From NCBI GenBank assembly GCA_022616595.1, contig JAKEEL010000002.1, forward strand, positions 1 through 8,304: DNA of 8,304 nt, given 5' to 3'. The notes beneath the pieces are model-generated. The model was not told the DNA's origin and ran no database searches. It worked only from the letters and a program-made list of their open reading frames with translations. Of the stretch, positions 1-7,245 are shown piece after piece. The DNA is from Methylococcaceae bacterium. GTDB lineage: Bacteria > Pseudomonadota > Gammaproteobacteria > Methylococcales > UBA1147. The position numbers and the translations under genes were made by a program. The number at the start of each line of letters is the position of its first letter. Within the stretch, counting starts at the first letter, position 1.

Positions 1-488
1 ACTTCGACATTCACGGATTCGACTCCCGGCAGCTCGGAGATCAAGCGTTCTACATCGTGCTGGATGACCGGTCCCATGCCGCAACCCGGAGCGGTCAAGG
101 TCATCGCGACATCGACCCGGTTTTTTCCCGCCTCGCTCGGGGTCACGCGGCAATAATAAACCAGGCCGAGTTCGACGATATTCACCGGGATCTCCGGATC
201 GAATACGCTTCGCATGACTTCCCAGGCGTTATGTTCCACGGATTCGGGGTCGGTGTCGGACGAAATCCGGGTATTCCGATCGGCTTCCTTGCCCAGCGCA
301 TCCGCGTCGGCTCCGGCGATCCGGATCATCCGTCCGGTATCGGAAAAAATCGTATAATTATTGCCCAGTGACTGATAAATAGTCACCATCTGATCCTTGT
401 TCAGCGTGATGTGGCTTCCGTCCGGAATCGTCAGGCCGTTCACATCACGTTTCAGTACGACGCTTTCTTCGGTGTGCCGGTTATTCAT
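1..488 (-). CDS. sufT: SufT-type Fe-S cluster assembly protein, C-terminus cut by window edge
   Basis: This is a MIP18/DUF59-family protein of the long SufT type, thought to help mature or deliver iron-sulfur clusters in the cytoplasm alongside the SUF system. I translated it by hand from the ATG at 488-486; 162 full codons are visible. Residues 11-65 match the SufT-specific N-terminal extension (LKRDVNGLTIPDGSHITL near 12-29, then QSLG and a DADALG stretch near 61-66). The MIP18 domain follows, with DPEIPVNIVELGLVY at 97-111 and LTAPGCGMGP at 131-140. C136 is the conserved cysteine expected to touch cluster or iron. Family members are roughly 175-180 residues, so only a short tail is missing. 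The start overlaps the SDR stop as ATGA (488-485) and has no clear Shine-Dalgarno, so it is probably translated by coupling. It is the last visible gene of the minus-strand unit. Family assignment is firm; the exact biochemical role of SufT is less well settled. Confidence 0.88.
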   Translation of the reverse strand, partial: MNNRHTEESVVLKRDVNGLTIPDGSHITLNKDQMVTIYQSLGNNYTIFSDTGRMIRIAGADADALGKEADRNTRISSDTDPESVEHNAWEVMRSVFDPEIPVNIVELGLVYYCRVTPSEAGKNRVDVAMTLTAPGCGMGPVIQHDVERLISELPGVESVNVE

Positions 489-1276
489 TCGATTGCATGG
501 GTGACGTTGAAAACCTGCCCGTTCTGCCCGCGGCTTCCAGGGCCTAGAAGATGAATATACAGCTTTTCCAGGGATTCTGAATCCACCCGCCGCGCCGGAT
601 TTTCCGCCGGAAATGCCAGTTTGCGTAAAGGAGAGTCAACCGGACCGGGTATCAGGATATTGACTCTGACCTGTGCGGCGGACTCGAGTTCATGCGCCAA
701 AATTCCGGCGAATCCTTCCACGGCTATTTTTGAAACCCCGTATACGCCCCAGTAGGCGGTCGCCTTGCGCGCGGATGAATCCGAAGTGAATGCGATGGCT
801 CCATCCGCGGATTTTTGCAGCAAGCCCAACAGCACCCGGGTCAAAATGAAGGGCGCGCTCAGGTTAACAGTCAAAACCGAGCACCAGTCCCGGACATCGA
901 TGTCGGATACCGGTCCGAGCGGCGCGAACGCCGCGGCATTGTGCAATAGGCCGTGGAGCACGCCGAATTCGCGATCGATCGTCCGGGCGAGTTCTTCATA
1001 GTCCTTTTCAGTGGCCCCGGCGAAGTCGATCGGATAAAGCGCGGGCTCGGGATATCCGTGAGTCAAAATTTCGTCATATAGCCTTTCGAGTTCCGCGAGA
1101 TTCCTGTCGGACAATATTACGGTTGCTCCGTGACGCGCGCAGGCGACTGACGCGGCGCGGCCGAGTCTGCCGGCGGCCCCGGTCACGAAAACCACCCGGC
1201 CTTTCAAAACATCGCGCGAAGGTGTCGGAATTTCAGGTGAAAGGTTCCGCGCGCGGATCAACTCGGACACACCCAT
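485..1276 (-). CDS. YciK-like short-chain dehydrogenase/reductase
   Basis: A 263-residue protein of the classical-size SDR superfamily, closest in pattern to the YciK group, which is commonly found beside mupP and ubiG in Pseudomonas-type genomes. The Rossmann nucleotide-binding loop is VTGAAGRLG (31-39). HNAA lies at 112-115 in place of the usual NNAG, N138 falls in the VNLSAPF strand, a serine cluster sits at 165-168, and the catalytic Y179-x3-K183 (YGVSK) is intact. RVNILIPGPVDSPLR (204-218) is the usual post-catalytic segment. The glycine loop reads TGxxGxxG rather than the classical TGxxxGxG, because R37 stands where the middle glycine is expected. The substrate of YciK-type enzymes is unknown to me and I assign none. 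The ATG start lies inside the end of mupP (19-nt overlap), with a weak GGA about 9 nt upstream. A GTG two codons later (1270-1268) is a possible alternative. The stop overlaps the sufT start. Confidence 0.9.
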   Translation of the reverse strand: MGVSELIRARNLSPEIPTPSRDVLKGRVVFVTGAAGRLGRAASVACARHGATVILSDRNLAELERLYDEILTHGYPEPALYPIDFAGATEKDYEELARTIDREFGVLHGLLHNAAAFAPLGPVSDIDVRDWCSVLTVNLSAPFILTRVLLGLLQKSADGAIAFTSDSSARKATAYWGVYGVSKIAVEGFAGILAHELESAAQVRVNILIPGPVDSPLRKLAFPAENPARRVDSESLEKLYIHLLGPGSRGQNGQVFNVTHAIE

Positions 1277-1929
1277 CGAAGTAAATCCAAAGGATGATGC
1301 AGCAAACCAACGGCGCCCCAGTCCGTGACATCATCCTCATCGCCGAGATAACCGTAGGCAGCCGCGAGAGTCGTCATGCCGGCCGCATTGCCAGCCTGAA
1401 TATCCTTCGCCGCGTCGCCGATATAAATACACTCGGCCGGTCTGACATCGATCCGGCGGCAGGCTTCCAACAAGGGTTCGGGATGCGGTTTCTTGTTTGC
1501 CGTGCTGTCTCCGCTGATGATGCAGGCGGCGCGATCAAACAGTTGAAACGATCTCAACAGGGCTTCGCTGAAGCGGCTGCGCTTGTTGGTTACGACCCCC
1601 CAGACCAATCCGAGCGCCTCGATTTCATGGAGCACCTTGTCCATCCCCTCGAACAACGAGGAATGGACGGCCAGATCCCGGCCATAGTATTGAATCATTC
1701 GATCCAGAACCCGATCGTATCCGGGATGCTGATCCGAGCCACCCAGTCCGAAGCGCACCAATCCCGGAGCACCGTGCGAAACCCAGGGTTTGGCCGCCAT
1801 CAAGGAAACCGGTTCGAATCCTTGATCCGTGAGCGCGCGGTTCAGCGCGGCGTGCAGGTCCGGAGCCGTATCGAGCAGAGTCCCGTCGAGATCGAGCAAA
1901 ATACAACGAGGCGCGAGTCGCTGCGTCAT
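1258..1929 (-). CDS. mupP: HAD-family phosphatase, MupP (N-acetylmuramic acid 6-phosphate phosphatase) / Gph-like
   Basis: A 223-residue cytoplasmic HAD-superfamily phosphatase. All four motifs are present: motif I DLDGTL with nucleophile D13 and acid/base D15, motif II T114 (VVTNK), motif III K147 (KKPHPEP), and motif IV GDAAKD with D172 and D176. By sequence alone it belongs to the phosphoglycolate-phosphatase (Gph) group. Its place between ubiG and a yciK-like SDR is that of Pseudomonas MupP, which dephosphorylates MurNAc-6-phosphate so that recycled cell-wall sugar can re-enter UDP-MurNAc synthesis through AmgK and MurU. I prefer MupP on context; a true phosphoglycolate phosphatase remains possible. 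The ATG follows the ubiG stop by 12 nt, in the same frame, with AAGGGA immediately before it and no other in-frame start in between. Translation probably depends on coupling to ubiG. It overlaps the SDR start by 19 nt. Confidence 0.88.
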   Translation of the reverse strand: MTQRLAPRCILLDLDGTLLDTAPDLHAALNRALTDQGFEPVSLMAAKPWVSHGAPGLVRFGLGGSDQHPGYDRVLDRMIQYYGRDLAVHSSLFEGMDKVLHEIEALGLVWGVVTNKRSRFSEALLRSFQLFDRAACIISGDSTANKKPHPEPLLEACRRIDVRPAECIYIGDAAKDIQAGNAAGMTTLAAAYGYLGDEDDVTDWGAVGLLHHPLDLLRWVCPS

Positions 1930-1941
1930 TCCCTTGACACT

Positions 1942-2646
1942 TCAATTTTTTTCGAATACCGCGAGGTAGTTGACATCGATATCCCGTCCCAGCGAGAAGC
2001 TCTGGCTCAGCGGATTGTATTCGATTCCCGTGATTGCTTCGATTTCCAGCCGGGACCGGCGGCACCATGCCGAAAGTTCGGAAGGCTTGATGAAGGCTTT
2101 GTAGTCATGAGTCCCTTTGGGGATGATCCTCAGAATGGTTTCCGCGCCGACCACCGCCATCAAGTAAGATTTCGGCTTGCGGTTCAGGGTGGAAAAAAAT
2201 ACTTTGCCGCCTGGTTTGAGGAGCACCGAACAGGCCGCGACGATCGACTCCGGTTCGGGAACATGCTCCAGCATCTCCATGCAGGTAATGCCGTCGAAAG
2301 ATTCGGGTTCCGCGGCCGCCAGTGCCTCGGCGCTGATTTTTTTGTATTCGACCTTGAGTCCTGACTCCAATCCGTGCAGCTCGGCGATTTCGATCAAGTC
2401 TGCGCTGAGATCGATTCCGGTCACCCGGGCGCCGAGCTTCGCCAATGCTTCGCTCAGAATTCCGCCGCCGCAACCGACGTCCAGAATTTTCCGGCCCTCG
2501 ATCGCGCTGCGTTCCGAAATGAATCGGATGCGAAGCGGATTGACCGCGTGCAACGTTTTGAATTCACCGTCCAGATCCCACCAGCGTTCGGCGAGCGAAC
2601 CGAATTTATCGATTTCATGCGGATAAACATTTTCGGTTTGCGCCAT
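1942..2646 (-). CDS. ubiG: UbiG, ubiquinone biosynthesis O-methyltransferase
   Basis: A SAM-dependent class I methyltransferase of 234 residues (E. coli UbiG is about 240). It carries out both O-methylations of the quinone ring in ubiquinone synthesis: 2-polyprenyl-6-hydroxyphenol, and the later 3-demethylubiquinol step. The diagnostic UbiG N-terminus is present: EIDKFGSLAERWWD (11-24), then GEFKTLHAVNPLR (27-39). SAM-binding motif I is LDVGCGGG (55-62), the acidic residue after strand 2 is D79 (GIDLS), followed by EMLEHVP (124-130), STLNR (152-156) and the UbiG-typical GTHDY (178-182). A GTG codon sits directly before the ATG, but the ATG at 2646-2644 gives the family-typical length and is spaced about 9 nt from an AGAGA Shine-Dalgarno-like run. 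It follows mtaD by 16 nt and precedes mupP by 12 nt. Presence of ubiG implies a ubiquinone-making, respiring proteobacterium. Confidence 0.96.
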   Translation of the reverse strand: MAQTENVYPHEIDKFGSLAERWWDLDGEFKTLHAVNPLRIRFISERSAIEGRKILDVGCGGGILSEALAKLGARVTGIDLSADLIEIAELHGLESGLKVEYKKISAEALAAAEPESFDGITCMEMLEHVPEPESIVAACSVLLKPGGKVFFSTLNRKPKSYLMAVVGAETILRIIPKGTHDYKAFIKPSELSAWCRRSRLEIEAITGIEYNPLSQSFSLGRDIDVNYLAVFEKN

Positions 2647-2662
2647 CACGCGAATTCTCTGC

Positions 2663-3976
2663 TCAGCAATTGTGAAGTTTGACGGACCAGTGAGCGATCG
2701 ATTCGCGGATCTTGTCCGGATCCAGCGTCGTCAGTGTTCGGGATTTCAGCAATTGCCGGCCGGCCACCCAGACGTCGGTCACCTGATCCCGGTTCGCTGC
2801 GTATACGATCTGCGAAACCGGGTCGTAAACCGGCAATGTTTCCAAGGTATCCAGGGTGATTGCGGTGATATCGGCCGATTTTCCGATTTCGAGCGAACCG
2901 CAGCAGGAATCGATCCCGAGCGCCCTCGCGCCGTCCAGAGTAGCCATGCGCAAGGCGGTCGAGGCCGGCACCGCGCTTGCGTCTCCAGCAACCCCCTTGG
3001 CCAGGAGTGCCGCGGTACGCATTTCGCCGAGTATGTCGAGATTGTTGTTGCTCGCGGCGCTGTCGGTGCCCAGCGCCACGTTGATGCCGTTTTCCAACAA
3101 GCGGCCGACCGGGCAGAAACCGCTCGCGAGTTTCAGGTTCGATTCGGGGCAATGCACCACATGACAGCCGCTTTCGGCGACCCAATCGATCTCTTCGTCG
3201 ATCAACTGGGTCATGTGGACCGCGATGAACGAGGGCCCGAGCAGATCCAGTTGCTTCAAGCGCTCAAGAGGTCGCATACCGGTATTGGCGAGCCCCTGCT
3301 CGATTTCATCGCGGGTTTCATGAACATGCATGTGGACTGCCAACTGCAGTTCTTCGGAATACATCCGAACCTTTCTCAATGCAGCGTCCGAAACCGAATA
3401 CGGGGCGTGCGGAGCGAACACCGGGTTCAGCAACGGTTCGTTGCGCAGTTCATCGCAGAGGGCCAGCCCCTTGCTCAGATAATCATCGGCATCGCGAGCC
3501 CAGGCGCTCGGGAAGTCGATCACGATCAACCCGATCGAGGCGCGTATCCCGCTTTGCAAGGCCAGACGGGCGCTGATTTCCGGAAAGAAATACATGTCGT
3601 TGAAGCAGGTAACTCCGCCGCGCAGCATTTCCGCGATCGCGAGTTCGGTGCCGTCGCGCACGAATGTTTCGCTGATCCATTTCTGTTCGAGCGGCCAGAT
3701 CGTTCCCTGAAGCCATTCCATGAGCGGCAGGTCGTCGGCGATCCCGCGCAGGAAGGACATCGGTGAGTGGGTGTGGCTGTTGATCAAACCCGGAATCAGC
3801 GCGTGATGCTCCAGCCTTTCGACATGGGTGGCCTGAATTTTTTCCAGAGCCTGATCAGTCGGCAGCAAGCCGACGATTTTCCCGTCGCGGATTGCGAGCG
3901 AATGATTTTCCAGTATCAGCCCGGCAGGTACGACGGGTATAATCCAGCGGGAACTGATCAGCGTATCGACTATCAT
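2663..3976 (-). CDS. mtaD: MtaD-type 5'-methylthioadenosine (SAH) deaminase, TRZ/ATZ amidohydrolase family
   Basis: A 437-residue metal-dependent amidohydrolase. The expected reaction is hydrolytic deamination of 5'-methylthioadenosine to methylthioinosine, the first step of methylthio salvage in Pseudomonas-type bacteria; some relatives also take S-adenosylhomocysteine or other adenosines. Metal ligands are visible: H68-x-H70 (NSHTHSPMSFLRG), H217 with E220 three residues on (MHVHET), H254 (AVHM) and D305 (GTDSAASNN). The open frame continues upstream to 4390, but that extension overlaps mtnA and does not look like this family. The ATG at 3976-3974, giving MIVDTLISSRWIIP, matches the usual N-terminus (a short strand, then 'P..PAG..L.DH.L.IRDG.I'), so I use it. 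No good Shine-Dalgarno precedes it. It is the first gene of the minus-strand unit and is divergent from mtnA, its pathway partner. Substrate is inferred from family and neighbours. Confidence 0.92.
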   Translation of the reverse strand: MIVDTLISSRWIIPVVPAGLILENHSLAIRDGKIVGLLPTDQALEKIQATHVERLEHHALIPGLINSHTHSPMSFLRGIADDLPLMEWLQGTIWPLEQKWISETFVRDGTELAIAEMLRGGVTCFNDMYFFPEISARLALQSGIRASIGLIVIDFPSAWARDADDYLSKGLALCDELRNEPLLNPVFAPHAPYSVSDAALRKVRMYSEELQLAVHMHVHETRDEIEQGLANTGMRPLERLKQLDLLGPSFIAVHMTQLIDEEIDWVAESGCHVVHCPESNLKLASGFCPVGRLLENGINVALGTDSAASNNNLDILGEMRTAALLAKGVAGDASAVPASTALRMATLDGARALGIDSCCGSLEIGKSADITAITLDTLETLPVYDPVSQIVYAANRDQVTDVWVAGRQLLKSRTLTTLDPDKIRESIAHWSVKLHNC

Positions 3977-4033
3977 GACGAGCAAACAACCCAGTAACCT
4001 TGTAACTCTACCACGCTGTCCGGGTTCGTGCAC
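3977..4033. other. Divergent spacer between mtaD and mtnA
   Basis: This 57-bp spacer separates two genes that are transcribed away from each other and act in the same salvage route, so promoters in both directions should lie here or just inside the flanking genes. I could not find a convincing -35/-10 pair on either strand. The one visible structure is a short direct repeat, GTAAC at 3994-3998 and again at 4002-4006 with an 8-bp period, which could be a pair of half-sites or chance. Confidence 0.4.
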
Positions 4034-5089
4034 ATGAATAATCGCCTTGCCCAGTCCAATGATTCGGTGCGCGCGCTTTCCTGGACTCCCGCAGGGCTTT
4101 CGATTCTCGATCAACGGCTTCTTCCGGGTGAAGTGCGGTTTGAGCTTTTCGAGCGTGCAGAGGGAGTCGCGGAGGCGATTCGATCGATGCGTGTACGCGG
4201 CGCGCCCGCGATCGGCATCGCCGCGGCCTTCGGTGTCGTGCTCGCCGCCCGCCACCGTTATGCCAGAAACCCGGAACACTGGCGCCGGGAAATCATGCAG
4301 GATCTCCAAACCCTGGCTGGATCCAGGCCGACCGCGGTCAATCTGTTCTGGGCACTCGAGCGGATGCGGCAGGCCTTCGGCGAGATTCAAGGAGAGCCGG
4401 AACCCGTGTTACTCGAGCGAGCCAAGGCCATTCACGAAGCGGATATCGAGGGTAACAAAATAATGGGGGAGCTTGGCAGCGACATCCTGGCCGATGCGCG
4501 CGGGGTATTGACCCACTGCAATACCGGCTCCTTGGCCACCGGAGGCTACGGAACCGCGTTGGGAGTGATCCGAAGCGCGGTTCGCAAAGGCCTGGAACGG
4601 ATTTTCGCCACCGAAACCCGGCCCTGGAATCAAGGAGCCAGACTGACGCTCTGGGAACTCCAACAGGACGGTATTCCCGCGACATTGATCGCGGATTCGT
4701 GCGCGGCGACCATCCTGAAAAGCGGCCGGGTCCAATGGGTCATCGTGGGAGCCGACCGGATCGCCGCGAATGGAGATGTCGCGAATAAAATCGGGACCTA
4801 TTCGCTCGCGGTTCTGGCACGTTATCACAAGGTTCGTTTCATGGTCGTGGCGCCGGTTTCGACCATTGACCCCGCGTTAGCGGATGGCGGGGGCATCCGG
4901 ATCGAGGAACGCGAGCGGAGCGAACTTCTGCCGCGCTGCTTTCGGGACGATCCCGGATCGGTGGATGCCTGGAATCCAGTATTCGATGTCACGCCGGCGG
5001 AACTGGTCGATGTGCTCGTGACCGAACGGGGTGTCGTGCAACATCCGGATCAGGCTGGAATCGAAAGACTTCTGAGTTCGCAGCCCTGA
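4034..5089 (+). CDS. mtnA: MtnA, S-methyl-5-thioribose-1-phosphate isomerase
   Basis: A 351-residue member of the eIF2B-alpha/MtnA family. It converts 5-methylthioribose-1-phosphate to 5-methylthioribulose-1-phosphate in methionine salvage. Visible signatures: VRGAPAIGIAAAFG (54-67), THCNTGSLATGGYGTALG (160-177) with the catalytic cysteine C162, ETRPWNQGARLT (194-205), and VGADRIAANGDVANKIGT (238-255) with the catalytic aspartate D241, then VAPVSTID (272-279). Catalytic roles are taken from characterised bacterial MtnA. The start is set at the ATG at 4034; a GTG two codons upstream (4028) is in frame but not needed. The Shine-Dalgarno is weak. It lies divergent from mtaD. Together they imply the Pseudomonas-type route in which methylthioadenosine is deaminated and then phosphorolysed, so a methylthioinosine phosphorylase should exist elsewhere in the genome. 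serS begins 66 bp downstream on the same strand. Confidence 0.96.
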   Translation: MNNRLAQSNDSVRALSWTPAGLSILDQRLLPGEVRFELFERAEGVAEAIRSMRVRGAPAIGIAAAFGVVLAARHRYARNPEHWRREIMQDLQTLAGSRPTAVNLFWALERMRQAFGEIQGEPEPVLLERAKAIHEADIEGNKIMGELGSDILADARGVLTHCNTGSLATGGYGTALGVIRSAVRKGLERIFATETRPWNQGARLTLWELQQDGIPATLIADSCAATILKSGRVQWVIVGADRIAANGDVANKIGTYSLAVLARYHKVRFMVVAPVSTIDPALADGGGIRIEERERSELLPRCFRDDPGSVDAWNPVFDVTPAELVDVLVTERGVVQHPDQAGIERLLSSQP

Positions 5090-5155
5090 AAAACTCCATG
5101 TGAACCGCGAATCGAATCCGCACAAGATTGTACCAACCTGTTTTCATAAAGTCTC

Positions 5156-6430
5156 ATGCTTGACCCACGTTTGTTTAGAACCCGCATTGACGAAGTAGCC
5201 CGGCAACTCGGACGGCGTTCCTTTGTATTGGATACGGCCGCTTTTCAGGACCTGGACGGTCGCCGCAAGGAAATCCAGGTCCGCACGCAGTCGCTTCAGA
5301 ATGAGCGCAATACGCGCTCCAAGGCAATCGGACAGGCCAAGTTGGCGGGCGAGGATATTCAGCCTCTGCTCGATCAGATTGAAAAGCTCGGGCATGAACT
5401 CAAGGACGCGGAATCGCAACTGTCCCTGCTGCAGACGAGCATCGACGACTGGATTCTCGGCATTCCGAATCTCTTGGACGATACAGTCCCCGAAGGGAAA
5501 AACGAAGCCGACAATGTCGAAATAAGCCGCTTCGGCGATCCGCGGGTATTCGATTTCGAGCCCAAAGATCATGTCGATCTTGGCACCCGATTGCATGAAA
5601 TGGATTTCGAAGCCGCAGCCAAGCTCGCCTCGGCCCGCTTCGTAACGCTTCAAGGTGAATTGGCCGGCCTGCAGCGCGCGCTGATCCAATTCATGCTGGA
5701 TACCCATATCCGGGAACACGGTTATACCGAGGTCTACGCTCCGCTTCTGGTCAACAGCCAGAGCATGCGCGGCACCGGGCAGTTGCCGAAGTTCGAGGCG
5801 GACCTGTTCGCGGTCAAGAACGATCCGCCACTTTATCTGATACCAACGGCCGAGGTCCCGGTGACCAATCTGGTTCGCGATGAAATCGTAGCCGATGATC
5901 GAATGCCCTTGCGTTTTGTGGCGCATACCCCTTGTTTCAGAAGCGAGGCGGGTTCCTATGGCAAGGATGTCCGCGGGATGATTCGCCAGCACCAATTCGA
6001 AAAAGTGGAGCTGGTCCAGATCGTGCGCCCCGAGGATTCGCCGGCCGCGCATGAAGAATTGACCGGCCATGCCGAAGCCATATTGAGGAAGCTGGAACTA
6101 CCCTATCGCAAAGTGCTGCTGTGTGCCGGAGACACCGGATTTTCATCGGCCAAGACTTATGATCTCGAAGTCTGGCTTCCGGGGCAGCAAAAATATCGAG
6201 AGATTTCCTCCTGCAGCAATTTCCGGGATTTCCAGGCCAGACGGATGTCCGCGCGCTGGCGCAATCCCGAGACCGGAAAACCGGAACTCGTTCATACCCT
6301 GAATGGCTCGGGCCTCGCGGCAGGGCGAACCCTGATCGCGGTCATGGAAAATTTCCAGGATCGGGACGGACGGATTCAGATCCCGAAAGTGTTACGGCCC
6401 TACGTGAACGGTCGGGAGGTTATCGGATAG
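5156..6430 (+). CDS. serS: Seryl-tRNA synthetase
   Basis: A complete 424-residue class II aminoacyl-tRNA synthetase that charges tRNA-Ser (and tRNA-Sec where present) with serine; E. coli SerRS is about 430 residues. Residues 1-110 are the N-terminal tRNA-binding region with two long helices of the coiled-coil arm (about 28-100, rich in K, R, E, Q). The catalytic core follows: PTAEVPVTN (230-238) holds the TAE serine-binding loop, motif 2 is CFRSEAGSYGKDVRGMIRQH (260-279), SSCSNFRDFQARRM lies at 351-364, and motif 3 is LNGSGLAAGRTL (382-393) with R391. The start ATG gives the standard MLDPRLFR N-terminus; the Shine-Dalgarno is only a weak AAAG. The 66-bp gap after mtnA shows no terminator or clear promoter, so cotranscription with mtnA is possible but unproven. 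A 308-codon open frame on the opposite strand is a shadow of this gene. Confidence 0.98.
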   Translation: MLDPRLFRTRIDEVARQLGRRSFVLDTAAFQDLDGRRKEIQVRTQSLQNERNTRSKAIGQAKLAGEDIQPLLDQIEKLGHELKDAESQLSLLQTSIDDWILGIPNLLDDTVPEGKNEADNVEISRFGDPRVFDFEPKDHVDLGTRLHEMDFEAAAKLASARFVTLQGELAGLQRALIQFMLDTHIREHGYTEVYAPLLVNSQSMRGTGQLPKFEADLFAVKNDPPLYLIPTAEVPVTNLVRDEIVADDRMPLRFVAHTPCFRSEAGSYGKDVRGMIRQHQFEKVELVQIVRPEDSPAAHEELTGHAEAILRKLELPYRKVLLCAGDTGFSSAKTYDLEVWLPGQQKYREISSCSNFRDFQARRMSARWRNPETGKPELVHTLNGSGLAAGRTLIAVMENFQDRDGRIQIPKVLRPYVNGREVIG

Positions 6431-6439
6431 GAGCAATGC

Positions 6440-6514
6440 ATGGGCCGGCATCGCAAGCCCAACAAAAAAGCCAGGAATTTGCCGGCACCAAGGAATCGAT
6501 CTGCGTCCGTCTGA
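6440..6514 (+). CDS. Possible 24-residue basic peptide directly after serS
   Basis: A short open frame beginning MGRHRKPNKKAR, with 8 of 24 residues K or R. It is notable mainly because a textbook Shine-Dalgarno, AGGAG at 6429-6433, overlaps the serS stop codon and sits 6 nt before this ATG. A second ATG at 6436, in another frame, is only 2 nt from that AGGAG and is a poorer start. I recognise no family. It could be a real coupled small protein, the remnant of a gene cut away when the downstream restriction module arrived, or chance. Low confidence. Confidence 0.2.
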   Translation: MGRHRKPNKKARNLPAPRNRSASV

Positions 6515-6569
6515 AGCGTAACACTCGCGCCGGGCTACCGTCCTCCGCAAATCCAGGGATCAAGAGAAC

Positions 6570-6573
6570 AGGA
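6570..6573 (+). promoter_or_regulatory. Ribosome binding site of hsdM
   Basis: AGGA lies 8 nt before the ATG at 6582. It supports 6582 as the native hsdM start, which also gives the family-typical N-terminus. Confidence 0.6.
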
Positions 6574-7245
6574 AAAACACGATGGCACAAAACGAGGCCA
6601 ATAACAACGGCGGCAACCTCGGCTTCGAGGCCAAGCTATTTCTGAGCGCCGACAAGCTGCGCGGCAACATGGAGCCCTCCGACTACAAGCACGTCGTGCT
6701 GGGTTTGATTTTCCTGAAATACATATCGGACGCGTTCGAGGCCAGGCACAAGGCTTTGCTGGCCGAAGATCCGGCGGCGGCCGAAGATCGGGACGAGTAC
6801 CTCGCCGAGAACGTGTTCTGGGTGCCCAAGGAGGCGCGCTGGTCGCATCTGCGGGCCAACGCCAGGCAGCCCGCCATCGGCACCCTGATCGACGATGCGA
6901 TGCGCGCCATCGAGAAGGACAACGAGTCCCTGAAGGGGGTGCTGCCCAAGGACTACGCGCGTCCGGCGCTCAACAAGCTGATGCTGGGTGAGCTGATCGA
7001 CCGCATTTCCGGCATTGCACTGGACGAGAACGAAAACCGCTCGAAGGACATCCTCGGGCGCGTATACGAATACTTCCTCGGCCAGTTCGCGGGGGCGGAG
7101 GGCAAGCGCGGCGGCGAGTTCTATACGCCGCGCTCGGTCGTGCGCGTCTTGGTCGAAATGCTCGAACCCTACCACGGCCGCGTCTACGACCCCTGCTGCG
7201 GCTCGGGCGGGATGTTCGTGCAATCGGAAAAGTTTGTCGAGGAGC

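Larger units (their letters stand above)
6431..6581. other. Spacer between serS and the accessory module
   Basis: A 151-bp junction between the housekeeping block and the restriction/toxin module. Apart from the possible small open frame at its start I see no tRNA, no integrase site, no transposon end and no convincing rho-independent terminator. GGGC...GCCC around 6442-6460 is only a 4-bp stem. Without a visible terminator, read-through from serS into hsdM is possible. Confidence 0.45.

Noticed and set aside
1294..2364. A 356-codon open frame on the plus strand
   Set aside because: It is antisense across both mupP and ubiG, crosses their boundary, and has no family features. Both minus-strand genes have full catalytic motifs.
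3977..4390. N-terminal extension of mtaD by 138 codons
   Set aside because: The extension overlaps the divergent mtnA coding region, does not resemble an amidohydrolase, and would make the protein far longer than its family.
5118..5149. A sigma-70 promoter for serS (TTGTAC ... CATAAA)
   Set aside because: The spacing between the two boxes is about 11 bp, too short, and the -10 match is poor.
5144..6070. A 308-codon open frame on the minus strand opposite serS
   Set aside because: It lies wholly antisense to a clearly intact seryl-tRNA synthetase, shows no recognisable domain, and its pattern follows from the codon bias of the sense gene.
6442..6473. A terminator after serS, from GGGC/GCCC and a nearby A-run
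   Set aside because: The stem is only 4 bp with a long loop, and there is no U-run on the plus strand. On the minus strand the U-run would come before the hairpin, not after it.
6436..6645. A 69-codon open frame starting at the ATG at 6436
   Set aside because: Its start is only 2 nt from the AGGAG, it runs out of frame into the hsdM N-terminus, and its sequence looks like out-of-frame translation of that region.
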